From an uncultured Leucobacter sp. (GTDB lineage: Bacteria; Actinomycetota; Actinomycetes; Actinomycetales; Microbacteriaceae): DNA of 62,110 nt. The translations under genes and the position numbers were made by a program. Under the pieces are notes generated by a model. That model saw only the letters and a list, made by a program, of their open reading frames with translations, searched no databases and had not been told where the DNA came from. Positions 1 through 8,900 of the stretch are shown here, in pieces; position 1 is the first letter of the stretch; each line of letters starts with the position of its first letter. The DNA is taken from positions 1-62,110 of the forward strand of contig CALCJF010000054.1 in assembly GCA_937967375.1 (NCBI GenBank), read 5' to 3'.

Positions 1-1
1 T

Positions 2-457
2 CCGACCGAGCTGTTCGACGAGATGGGCGAGCACCTGGCGAAGGTCGGTCACGAGTACGGCACCACGACCGGGCGCCTGCGCCGCTGCGGCTGGTACGAC
101 GCCCCGATCGCCCGCTATGCCGCGCGCATCAACGGTGTCACCGACTTCGTGCTCACCAAGCTCGACGTGCTCTCGGGTCTCGAGACGATTCCCGTCTGCG
201 TCGCCTACGACGTGAACGGCGTGCGCCACGACGAGATGCCCGTGAACCAGAGCGACTTTCATCACGCGACGCCGATCTACGAAGAGTTCGCGGGGTGGAG
301 TGAAGACATCACTGGAGCCCGCCGCTTCGAAGATCTGCCAGAGAACGCGCAGAAGTACATTCTCGCACTCGAGAAGATGAGCGGGGCGCGCATGTCGGCA
401 ATCGGGGTCGGCCCCGAGCGCGAGCAGGTCGTCGTGCGCCACGATCTGCTCGACTAA
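2..457 (+). CDS. purA: Adenylosuccinate synthase, C-terminal part (5' end outside window)
   Basis: This is the last ~151 residues of adenylosuccinate synthase, which joins IMP and aspartate using GTP in AMP synthesis in the cytosol. The frame is open from base 2, so the N-terminal GTP-binding part lies outside the window. Visible family signatures are TGRLRRCGWYD, the VLTKLDVLSGL segment (the guanine-contacting TKLD stretch) and the C-terminal GVGPEREQVVVR ending. It ends normally at a TAA. A chorismate mutase gene starts 20 nt downstream on the same strand and may be co-transcribed. Confidence is high because the C-terminal third is strongly conserved in this family. Confidence 0.96.
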   Translation, partial: PTELFDEMGEHLAKVGHEYGTTTGRLRRCGWYDAPIARYAARINGVTDFVLTKLDVLSGLETIPVCVAYDVNGVRHDEMPVNQSDFHHATPIYEEFAGWSEDITGARRFEDLPENAQKYILALEKMSGARMSAIGVGPEREQVVVRHDLLD

Positions 458-477
458 ACGAGGATCGGAGAAGCACT

Positions 478-786
478 GTGAGCGATCGATCGCCCGAGGC
501 TACCTTGCTCGCGCTGCGCGCCAGCATCGACAACATCGACGCCGCGCTCATTCACATGCTCGCCGAGCGGTTTCGTTGCACGCAGCAGGTGGGTGAGCTG
601 AAGGCCGAACACGGCATGCCCGCCAGCGATCCCGACCGTGAGGTGCGCCAGATCGCGCGCCTGCGCTCGCTCGCAGAGGACGCGCACCTCGACCCCGAGT
701 TTGCCGAGAAGTGGTTCAACTTCGTCGTCGCCGAGGTGATTCATCACCACAAACTCGCGGCCAAGGGCTCGACGCCTTCGGAGTAG
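478..786 (+). CDS. Chorismate mutase, AroQ type
   Basis: A 102-aa all-helical protein of the AroQ class, predicted to convert chorismate to prephenate for Phe/Tyr synthesis in the cytosol. The pattern LRASIDNIDAALIHMLAERF followed by VGELKAEHG and DPDREVRQIARL matches the long first helix and the Arg/Lys/Glu active-site layout of the family, and the length is typical of a monofunctional domain. Translation starts at GTG 478, preceded by a GGATCGGAG stretch around 461-470. There is no fused prephenate dehydratase or DAHP synthase domain. It lies 20 nt behind purA and is followed by a small hairpin. Confidence 0.9.
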   Translation: MSDRSPEATLLALRASIDNIDAALIHMLAERFRCTQQVGELKAEHGMPASDPDREVRQIARLRSLAEDAHLDPEFAEKWFNFVVAEVIHHHKLAAKGSTPSE

Positions 787-807
787 TTGAGATAGCCGCC
801 TCTCAAC
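786..807 (+). terminator. Hairpin after chorismate mutase gene
   Basis: GTTGAGA (786-792) and TCTCAAC (801-807) form a perfect 7-bp stem with an 8-nt loop immediately behind the stop codon. No T-run follows, so this is a weak terminator or 3' stabilising hairpin. Confidence 0.45.
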
Positions 808-1110
808 GGAAATCACGGAAAACAACCGAAATCGCGGATGGATTCTCGAGATTGATCCACGCTTCGCGTTGATCTCCATAATTTCCGTTGCGGGTCTTGC
901 CCTGCGCGCGGTAGCTCATCGTTCTGCTGTGGCCGTCGTCATCTGTAATACGACTTCGACTGTTCGAGAATTTTGCTTTATGCTGTCTGCGGGAGAAGTT
1001 AGTCGCGCGCGTTCTGGGGAGCTTGGGGAAGCTTAATCCGCGCGGGTAGCACCGTCAGCTAGGCGTACCTTGGTGTGCCTTGCGAAGTAACCATCATTAA
1101 GGGGGATGGC
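808..1110 (+). promoter_or_regulatory. Long leader region with candidate promoter for surface protein gene
   Basis: This stretch of about 300 bases has no convincing gene. A plausible promoter is TTCGAC (955-960), an 18-bp spacer and TATGCT (979-984), which would leave a ~125-nt leader before the surface protein start at 1111. The ribosome binding site is the AAGGGGGA run just before that ATG. Otherwise I see only short imperfect repeats. Confidence 0.4.
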
Positions 1111-4100
1111 ATGCTTCACGCGCGCCAAAATTCATCGCGCGAGAAAGGCCCCAAGGGCCTGCTCGCAAAACTCATCTCGGGAATCGCGGTCATCGCGATG
1201 AGCGTCGGCCTGGTGGCTGCCGGCTCGGCGACCGCAGCAAATGCGGCTACGGGTGTCACTGTGCAGGTCATGCACAACGGTTCGCCGATCCAAGAGAACG
1301 CCGAGGTGCGAACCGGCGATAATCTCAAACTGCAGCTGACCTATAACTCCACCGCGGTGGGTCAGGTTGTCGAGATCAAGATGGGGGCGGGCGTCAGCAT
1401 CGCCGGGCCCTTCCCTGCCAACGAGGCGGTGCAGAGCATCGTTCCGAACGATACGGGTGATGGGGTCATCGTGACCTTCAAAGACCCGTGGCCCACCGGC
1501 GTTGCCCAGGGAATTCTCGACCTAGACTTCGATATGGTCCCGGTTGATGAGTCTGCTCCCGGAAAAATCACCTGGAGCGATGGAGATGATAGCGGTTCGA
1601 CCGACGTGATCTTCATCAAAGACGGCGACTCGCACGAGAACGTCGGCGATGGGTTTGCTAAGGATGTCACCGCTGGGGGCAACCTCAGCAACTTCGTCAA
1701 CACGGATGTTGACGGCAACTACCTCGGCCTCAAGCCTGGTATCGAGAGCCAGCTCATTACCTACACGCTCACGGTGAACACCCCCGCCGGTGCCAGCCGC
1801 GGTGCTCTTGCGATCTCGGATCTGCTGCCCACCGGTCTCGGCTATGTGCAGCCGCTCACGGTCACCGGCACCGAGACCACTTGGGATGAGAACGGTTACA
1901 ACCCGAGCAGTGCCCCGCGAGCTTTCACTGTTCTCGATGAAACGGTGAACTCCTTCGACGGTGTCGTGGGCGGCACGCTGACCGGCCCCTCTGTGCTCAA
2001 GCTCACGTACCAGGTGCAGGTCACAGACCCCACGGCCCTCGACACCGCGCTTCAGGCAGCCTTCACCGCGAAGAACGGCGCGCCTGGCGACTACGGCATC
2101 TGGCTCACGAACACCGCAACTTTCGACGGTGACAGCACTGATGATGCCTCGGTGTACCTCGGAGGCAGAATTCTCGGCCCGGGCGCCGGCCAGGCGTTCG
2201 GCAAGAGCGGCGACCTCGGCACCGTCAACCTGCCCACGGGCACGACCGGTGCGCTCGACCCGGCGATTGACATCAACTACACCTTGCGCGCGAACTTGCA
2301 GCAGTGGGATCGCCACAGCGGCAACTTCGAGCTGAACAGCAACGTCGTGATCACCGACAACCTGCTTCCCCAGGCGAGCTGGAACTTCAGTGGCGACCTG
2401 CCGGTGAACGGTCTCTATGACAACAGCGGCAACCCGATTGCCAACCTCACGAACGCGGGCACCTGCCCCGCGACCGCGGCCGATTTCGGTGCGGACGCGA
2501 ACGTTGGCAAGTACTGCTTCGACGGCAACAAGCTGATGGTCAACGTGGGCAAGTACCACAATGGCAACGCCGCAGATCCCGTCTACACGAACGCGACCAT
2601 TGTTGCTCCCGCGAAGCTCAACACGGTTGCAGATCTGCCTACCGAAGGCAGCGTTGACGGCGGCGACCGTCTGCGCGTTCGAAACACCGCGACCTTCACC
2701 TGGGGCTCCTCGTCGCACGGCACCGGCAACACTGACGGCTATGTCGTGGTTCCCGACGCGGACAACAGCAGCGGCGTGAACGACAGCTCGGCGTTCGCAA
2801 AGACCGCGCCCAGCAGCGTGAACGCGACCCCGAATGCGGCAACCGAGGTGACTTACACGTTCAAGGTAGACACCGCTCGCACCGGCACCCCTGCAGCGAA
2901 CACGCGCATCGTCGACTACGTCGATCCTCGCTTCTTCGACGTTGCAGCCGACCTCAGCAACGTCACCGTCACCGGCAACTACGCGGGTACCGGGCTTGCG
3001 CAGGGCGACTTCGACCTGGCGTTCGTCGCCGGGGCGAACGGCCAGCCCGGCGAACTCTCGATTCAGCTCAACGCCACTGGTGCTGCGAAGGCCACCGCTG
3101 CGGGCGGCAAGCTCGAGGTGTACCTGACACTGACGACGCGCGTGTTTGACGGGAAAGAGACCATCGACCTGGTGAACCGCGCCGACTTGTTCGGCGAAGG
3201 CGACAACCCGTTGTTCTGGTCGAGCTTCGAGTCGCAAGCAACCTCGTTCGGGGCTGAGGCTGAGACCCGCAAACACGTGTACGATCCGATCTCGAATGGC
3301 GGCGAATGGGCAAGCCTGTACGCACCTGGCGAGGCCTTCGACGCCGACAAGATCTACGTCTACCGCCTGCAGTTCATCGGTCACAATGGCTTCGGTAACA
3401 CCGCCATCACGACCGAGAAAGACGTGCTGCCCGCTGGGCTGGAGTTTATCGGCTTCGTGACAGAAGAGAACAAGGCGACGGGCGCTGACGCAAGCCTCGA
3501 CCCGGTCGATGTGAGCGGCAACCTGGTCGCTTCGTTCGACGAGGCCGAGGGCGTGCGGGGCACGATTTCGCTCTCGCAGAAGCCCGGCACTACCTTTACC
3601 TCTGGCGCGACCGCGAACGTGTACTTCGCCGCGAAGGTGACCGACCCGAACCAGCTGATCGTCAACAGCTTCGGCGACTCATCGACCACCATCGTGCCCG
3701 ACCTGCCGAGCATCGACATCGAGAAGTGGACCGCCGATGGCGAGGGCTCCGGCCCCGCGTACGACGAGAATGGCGAGCTGCTTCGCGACGGTTACGACGG
3801 CGATCACGATGAAGCCCCGGGCAAGCCGCTCGAGGCCGGCGCGACGCAGCAGATCAACTTCACCGTTTCGAACAATGGCCCCGAGCCCCTCGTCGATATC
3901 GTGGTGAGCGATGAGCTGACTGACGGCAAGGGCACGATCGCCGATCTTGTCTGCACTTTCGTTCCTGCTGGCGATGGCGTTGACGAGGTAACCGGCACGG
4001 AGTGGGCTGGTCCGCTCGCACCGGGCGAGCGTTTCGAGTGCACGGGCACTCTGCCCGCGCTCGAGTCCGGCGACACCCACGCCGATACTGCATCAGTGAC

Positions 4101-4746
4101 CGGTGCCGGTCAGTTCAGTGGCGTGCCCGTTGAAGATGCAGACGACTGGAACGGCTACGTTCCGGTGCCGAGCATCGACATCGAGAAGTGGATCGACGAG
4201 GGTGCTTCACCTGAGTACGACGAGTCGGGTGTGCTGCTGAACGATGGCTTCAAGGGCGACTACGACAAGGCGCCCGGCAAGCAGCTCACGGCCGACAAGT
4301 CGGAGAAGATTCGCTTCACCGTTTCGAACGATGGAGAAGAGCCGCTGGTCAACATTGTGGTCAGCGACGAGCTCACCTCGGGCACCGGCAAGATCTCTGA
4401 CCTCGTCTGTACCTTCGTTCCCGCCTCCACCGATGGTGAGGGCACGATTGAGGCCGTCACCGGCACCGAGTGGGCGGGTCCGCTCTACGTCGGTGAGCAG
4501 TTCGAATGTGAGGGTACCCTGCCCGCACTGAAGCCAGGGCAGAAGCACTCTGACACCGCGAAGGTGACCGCGGTTGGCATGTACAGCGGCACAGATGTTG
4601 ACGATGAGGATGACTGGCATGGCAACGTTCCGGCCGCGCTCGTCAACACCGGCGGTCAGTCGCTGCTCGGGCTCGCACTGCTCGGCGGCCTCGGCCTGCT
4701 CGGCGGCGGATTGCTGTTGCTGCGCAGGCGTGCAGCCAAGGCCTAA
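1111..4746 (+). CDS. Secreted, wall-anchored DUF11-like surface protein (1211 aa)
   Basis: Predicted cell-surface protein. Residues 1-46 are a signal peptide: basic n-region, hydrophobic core around 20-38, and ANAA at the cleavage site. The body is made of beta-rich modules with the DUF11-style phrase DxLPxGL. The C-terminal part contains two tandem ~154-aa repeats starting SIDIEKW at residues 867 and 1021. It ends with LVNTGG (1177-1182), a hydrophobic Leu/Gly stretch and RRRAAKA, the layout of a sortase signal although the motif is not LPxTG. I chose ATG 1111 over an upstream in-frame GTG because AAGGGGGA lies at the right distance. A terminator follows. The ligand or role (adhesin, surface layer) cannot be read from sequence. 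Confidence 0.85.
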   Translation: MLHARQNSSREKGPKGLLAKLISGIAVIAMSVGLVAAGSATAANAATGVTVQVMHNGSPIQENAEVRTGDNLKLQLTYNSTAVGQVVEIKMGAGVSIAGPFPANEAVQSIVPNDTGDGVIVTFKDPWPTGVAQGILDLDFDMVPVDESAPGKITWSDGDDSGSTDVIFIKDGDSHENVGDGFAKDVTAGGNLSNFVNTDVDGNYLGLKPGIESQLITYTLTVNTPAGASRGALAISDLLPTGLGYVQPLTVTGTETTWDENGYNPSSAPRAFTVLDETVNSFDGVVGGTLTGPSVLKLTYQVQVTDPTALDTALQAAFTAKNGAPGDYGIWLTNTATFDGDSTDDASVYLGGRILGPGAGQAFGKSGDLGTVNLPTGTTGALDPAIDINYTLRANLQQWDRHSGNFELNSNVVITDNLLPQASWNFSGDLPVNGLYDNSGNPIANLTNAGTCPATAADFGADANVGKYCFDGNKLMVNVGKYHNGNAADPVYTNATIVAPAKLNTVADLPTEGSVDGGDRLRVRNTATFTWGSSSHGTGNTDGYVVVPDADNSSGVNDSSAFAKTAPSSVNATPNAATEVTYTFKVDTARTGTPAANTRIVDYVDPRFFDVAADLSNVTVTGNYAGTGLAQGDFDLAFVAGANGQPGELSIQLNATGAAKATAAGGKLEVYLTLTTRVFDGKETIDLVNRADLFGEGDNPLFWSSFESQATSFGAEAETRKHVYDPISNGGEWASLYAPGEAFDADKIYVYRLQFIGHNGFGNTAITTEKDVLPAGLEFIGFVTEENKATGADASLDPVDVSGNLVASFDEAEGVRGTISLSQKPGTTFTSGATANVYFAAKVTDPNQLIVNSFGDSSTTIVPDLPSIDIEKWTADGEGSGPAYDENGELLRDGYDGDHDEAPGKPLEAGATQQINFTVSNNGPEPLVDIVVSDELTDGKGTIADLVCTFVPAGDGVDEVTGTEWAGPLAPGERFECTGTLPALESGDTHADTASVTGAGQFSGVPVEDADDWNGYVPVPSIDIEKWIDEGASPEYDESGVLLNDGFKGDYDKAPGKQLTADKSEKIRFTVSNDGEEPLVNIVVSDELTSGTGKISDLVCTFVPASTDGEGTIEAVTGTEWAGPLYVGEQFECEGTLPALKPGQKHSDTAKVTAVGMYSGTDVDDEDDWHGNVPAALVNTGGQSLLGLALLGGLGLLGGGLLLLRRRAAKA
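3709..4632 (+). repeat. Tandem 154-residue repeat within the surface protein
   Basis: Two adjacent copies (3709-4170 and 4171-4632) encode related modules: SIDIEKW, YDE.G.LL.DG, a TVSN(N/D)G segment, VVSDELT, DLVCTFVPA, VTGTEWAGPL, FEC.GTLPAL and a DDW ending. The two Cys residues are conserved in both copies, suggesting a disulfide in each module. The copies have diverged at the base level, so the duplication is old. Confidence 0.8.
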
Positions 4747-4770
4747 CGCCGAGGCCTAACCGCAGACGCG

Positions 4771-4815
4771 AGAGGCGCACCTGACGAGCTCAGCTCGGAG
4801 GGTGCGCCTCTTTCG
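4771..4815 (+). terminator. Terminator after surface protein gene
   Basis: AGAGGCGCACC (4771-4781) pairs with GGTGCGCCTCT (4801-4811), a perfect 11-bp stem that runs into a short T stretch. It lies between the + strand surface protein gene and the convergent gene ending at 4840, so it may act on both strands. Confidence 0.8.
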
Positions 4816-4839
4816 TCTATCGGGAGATGGCCGAGACGG

Positions 4840-5802
4840 TTAGCGCGAGGATCGCGCCAGCTCGATCGCCGCAATCACCCGCTCGCGCAGCGCATTGCCG
4901 CGCGCCGCAAACCCCCGCTGCAACTCGGCATACTCGCGCTTGCCCGCGGGTGTCTCGATCTCGACCGCGACAAGCCGCGATCCATCTGCACCCGAATAGG
5001 CGCTCACATCGTAGGGCGAAGCCCGCATGTCGACCTCGCGAATGTCGCGGGCAAGCTCGAATGCGTCGAGCAGCACCTCGCCGGGTACGATCGGCCCGAG
5101 CTTCACGGCCCACTTGTAGACATCCATGCCGGCGTGCAGGCAACCCGACTGCTCGAACTCGGGCTGATTCTCGCGGGTCGGGCGAAGCGCGTTCAGTGGC
5201 GCGGCGGGTTCGGTGAAGAAACGGTACGCGTCAAAGTGCGTGCAGCTGATCGGGTTCGACTCGACCACGAGATCGGTCGCCTCGTGCCCGATGCGCAGCG
5301 GCAAGCCGACGTGCCGCAACTGCTCAGGGGTGAGGCGATAGACCATCGCCCACTCGTGCAAGCCGAAACAGCCGAAGCGTGGGGTGTGCTCGATCGTCGC
5401 CCGCAGCAGCGTATCGACATAGGTCACGGTTGCGCCGCGCTTCTCGAAGAATGCGTCGAGGTCAACGATGGCGTCATTGGCCACTGCGGTGTAGTGGCGC
5501 CAGGCCTGACGATCCACTCCGCCGTCTTCGAGCAATACCCCGGCACCGGGATGCCAGCGACGCAGCTCTGCCGGTTTTACCGAATAATAGGTCCAGAGAA
5601 AATCTTCGACGGGGTGGCGCTCGCCACGAGACCGTCGGGAGAGGTGAGCGGTGGTGAGCGCATCGACTCGCGCGTGATGTGCGTGCTCGAGGCGTCGCCA
5701 CTCGTCGTGGCTTAGCCTGGGCGTCGTGGGGTCGATCCTTGTCACTTGATCAAGGGTAGTCGAGGCCGTTTCTGCACCTTCACCGAAATAATCTTCACCC
5801 AT
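4840..5802 (-). CDS. Conserved actinobacterial protein often annotated '3-methyladenine DNA glycosylase'
   Basis: A 320-aa cytosolic protein without signal peptide or membrane segment. The segment WRRLEHAHHARVDALTTAHL, then RRSRGERHPVEDFLWTYYS and RRWHPGAGVLLED, matches a conserved actinobacterial family that public annotations often call 3-methyladenine DNA glycosylase. I see no helix-hairpin-helix or Aag-type signature that would support that activity, so the enzymatic role is unproven. The conserved Trp/His/Tyr residues (HEWAMVYRL, SNPISCTHFDAYRFF) suggest a defined binding pocket. The start ATG at 5802 is preceded by GGAG and AGGGGG elements. The gene is transcribed divergently from the giant surface protein gene. 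Confidence 0.75.
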   Translation of the reverse strand: MGEDYFGEGAETASTTLDQVTRIDPTTPRLSHDEWRRLEHAHHARVDALTTAHLSRRSRGERHPVEDFLWTYYSVKPAELRRWHPGAGVLLEDGGVDRQAWRHYTAVANDAIVDLDAFFEKRGATVTYVDTLLRATIEHTPRFGCFGLHEWAMVYRLTPEQLRHVGLPLRIGHEATDLVVESNPISCTHFDAYRFFTEPAAPLNALRPTRENQPEFEQSGCLHAGMDVYKWAVKLGPIVPGEVLLDAFELARDIREVDMRASPYDVSAYSGADGSRLVAVEIETPAGKREYAELQRGFAARGNALRERVIAAIELARSSR

Positions 5803-5820
5803 AATTACCCCCTCTTCTCC

Positions 5821-5850
5821 TTGGATCGAATATCGCGCTGAGGGTACGTT
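5821..5850 (+). promoter_or_regulatory. Candidate promoter of the giant surface protein gene
   Basis: TTGGAT (5821-5826), an 18-bp spacer and TACGTT (5845-5850) resemble a housekeeping -35/-10 pair. Transcription from here would give a leader of roughly 100 nt containing two hairpins before the GTG at 5961. Confidence 0.4.
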
Positions 5851-5857
5851 TAAATAC

Positions 5858-5928
5858 GAACCGCCTCTTGTGCGGTTCTCTCTAGTGCTCGTTGCGTTCC
5901 GATACCGGGGGGTTCGGAACGCAACGAG
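5858..5928 (+). promoter_or_regulatory. Two consecutive hairpins in the leader of the giant gene
   Basis: Hairpin 1: GAACCGC (5858-5864) with GCGGTTC (5872-5878), followed by TCTCTCT. Hairpin 2: a perfect 15-bp stem, CTCGTTGCGTTCCGA (5888-5902) with its complement at 5914-5928, an 11-nt loop, then GCGCTTCTTCTT. Hairpin 2 looks like a terminator or attenuator, yet it lies 33 nt before a start codon in the leader of a 9.7-kb gene. It could instead be a terminator protecting the divergent region. Confidence 0.6.
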
Positions 5929-5960
5929 GCGCTTCTTCTTAGATCTTTTGGGGGATCAAA

Positions 5961-8900
5961 GTGGCTGAGGCTTCGGTGCTGAGTAATAGTCGTGCGCGCG
6001 CGTGGAAGCGCGTGCAGAAGTATGTCTCAGGAGGAGCCGCCGCGGCGTTGCTTGCCGGCATGCTGGTCGTTGCTGGTGTCGGGGTGCAGAGCGCGCTTGC
6101 TGCAGAGCCGGCACCTGACGTAACTGTGGCGCCGGCGAGCGCGCCGGTGCTCGGCGAAGACGTCACGCTCGACGTGACGATTGCGAACCCCGCTGGGTCG
6201 GCAGCCGTGTACAACCTCAGCGCTACGTTGCTACTGCCCGACACCGTCAGCATCGTGAGCGCCGGTGCTCTCGGCACGCCCTCAGCCGTCTACCCCGCAG
6301 GTGCAGTGCTGCCCGGCACCATGGCGGGCGGGGCAGATACCTGCGCCGCGCTCGGGTTGGTGAACCCGACTCCGCCTCAATCGGGCAAGTGTGCCGTGCC
6401 CGCAGGTAAGCAGTTCGCGGTCTTCCAGAACTTTTCTGATCTGCCAGCAACCGGTGAGGTAAGCACCAGCATCAAGTTGCGCCCGAAGGTGAACACGACC
6501 GACACGGGCGGCGTTGCAAACGGCTATGCCGTGGGCGACCCCATCGAAGTGACGATGAACGCCTACACGAGCTCGAACGAGCGCTTTGTGCCGGTATTCC
6601 CTGGCAGCACCGGCCTCGGAGGCGCTGTCGCGCAGCAGGCCACCTCGAGCTCAAGCCCGAAATCAATCGATCCCGAGATGCGCGCGCTGCGTATCGAGAA
6701 GAGCGAGCCGAGCCCCGAGAACGAGCTGTTGCGTGGCGTGCACGGCGACCGCACGACTGTCTACACCCTCACGGTGCATCACACTGGCGAGGGCGACCTC
6801 ACTGACTCAACCATTGTCGACTACCTGCCCGCGGGTCTCGAATACCTCGGCTCGTGCACGAGCGGTGACAACACCACCGACGCGGGCAACGGATCCGGGG
6901 CAGACGAGTGGCCCGGTTCGGGGCCAATGGTCACCGGTGCAGCCGGTGCCAATTGCCTTGACGCGGCCTCTGTCGAAACCGTGCAGGGCACGCTCGACTC
7001 GAACGGCCAGTTCACCCCAGGTGCGGGTGCCGTCTACACCAAGGTGACATGGAACCTCGCCGATCTCGAAGGTTCGGCGGGCACCACCCAGAGCCTGCCG
7101 AACACTGCTGGCGTGCCAGGCATTACCACCATCAGCTACCGTGCAGGTGTGCCGCTCTTCGAGAACACTCTCGACTTTGGCGATAGCGCGCCCACCGCTG
7201 AAAGTGGCGCACAGGGCGCAAACCTCGACAACAACCGCGGCGCCTCGACCCGCCAAGGCAGCACTGATGCTGCCGATCACAACGCGGCGAAGGAAGCCGC
7301 CGCGCTGACGAATGTGGCTGTTGGCGGCGGCAACTGGCGCGGTGTTACGGGCACGTTGGACCCGGTTTGGAGCGAGGATCGCGGCGAGACTTCCGTGTAC
7401 GTCTCCGACGTGCGCGTACTGAAGTCGGTGCGCATCGGTGACACCGACGGCTGGTCGAAGCAGGCCTCGTTCGAGCAGGGCAACATTGCCGACTACCGCC
7501 TGCAGATCTCGACGAGCGAATACGTGAACGCGGCCGTGGATGGCGCGCCGACGCACATCACCGACACGTTCGCGAACGGCCTCTGCCCCGTCTACCCGAG
7601 TGGTGTGGCGCAGCCGCAGTTCCTGCTCGGATCACCGACCGCACCTGCGACTCTCACCGAATGGAACGCCGCGTTGAGCGCGGCGGGTCTCTCCGAATGC
7701 GAGTGGGACGCGGCGAACAACGACGCCAGCGCCAAGCTCAGCGGCGCGACTGTGGCGAGCGTTGCCTTCGACTCATCCACTGGCCGATTCACTCAGCAGT
7801 TCGTGCTCAATACGCAAAATGCTGACGCGTTCGCCGCGCCGAATGCGGAGATCGAGATTATCTACTCGGCACGCCAGAACCAGAGCTACGTCACCGACGA
7901 TGCCGACGGTAAGAACGGCGCGACGAGCTCGGGCGACACCGTTGTCAACAGCGCCGAGATCGAGGCGAAGACCACACCGCGCACCGAGACTGATGGGCTC
8001 GTCAACGACGGCGGGGCAGACGTTGGCGACGACTACTTCACCTGGGACGACTCGCAGGCAACAGTCGTGACCAACTTCAGCGACACCTCGAAGTCGGTGC
8101 TGCGCAACACGCCTGAGTTCGGTGCACTCGATGCAGCTGGCGTCGTGGCGCTCGACTACGGCAGCGGTGCGGTCACCGACCCTGCTGATCCTGCGTACCC
8201 GTGGACGGGGAAAGAATCCAAGCCGTTCGGCATCGGTGACCAGGTCTGGTTCAAGATTCACTGGGACACTGCGCGTGGTGCCGAGGTGCGCAACCCCGTG
8301 CTCACTGATTTCTTGCCGCAGGGCGTCAGGTTCGACCCGACCGGTCTCGACGCCGCGAACGAGTGGGGCGCCTCTTCAAACCTTCGGGTGGTCGCATCAC
8401 AGAACGGCGTGCCCATTACGGTTGACGCCGGCAGCCCGCTTGAAGTTACCCCCGAGTGCAGCTACACCGACTCGGCGGCCGCTTTCGATGAGTTCGTCGG
8501 TAACGTCGCCCTGTCTGACAACAACAGTCGCCTCACCTGGACACTCGGTTCGGCTGATTGCTTCTCGAGCGGCCCCAGCGCCTCGAGCGATCGGTTCTGG
8601 CCTGGTGGCATCGATCTCGACTTCTACATCAAGGTCACCATCAGCGACGCGCAGGCGTTCGGTAAGACCGACCTGAGCCAGAACCTGGCGAAGTATCAGC
8701 AAGAGAACGTCGACGGCGAGATCTTCTTCCAGCGCCGCCAGGCAGAGATCGTTCCCGACATGTCGCCGCGCCTCGTCAAGGGCATCGCGAGTGTCGGTGC
8801 GGATAGCTACGGCGTAAACAGCAACGTCGACATGCAGGATCGCGGGCCAGTCGTGCAGGCCGACGCGCTGAAATTCCGTCTCGACGTGACTTCGCCCGCT

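Noticed and set aside
1522..3384. 620-codon open frame on the minus strand
   Set aside because: It lies opposite the surface protein gene, has Arg/Val/Gly-rich composition without any fold, and long antisense frames are usual opposite high-GC genes.
5803..5960. Known riboswitch class in the giant gene's leader
   Set aside because: The two simple hairpins do not match any riboswitch core I recognise.
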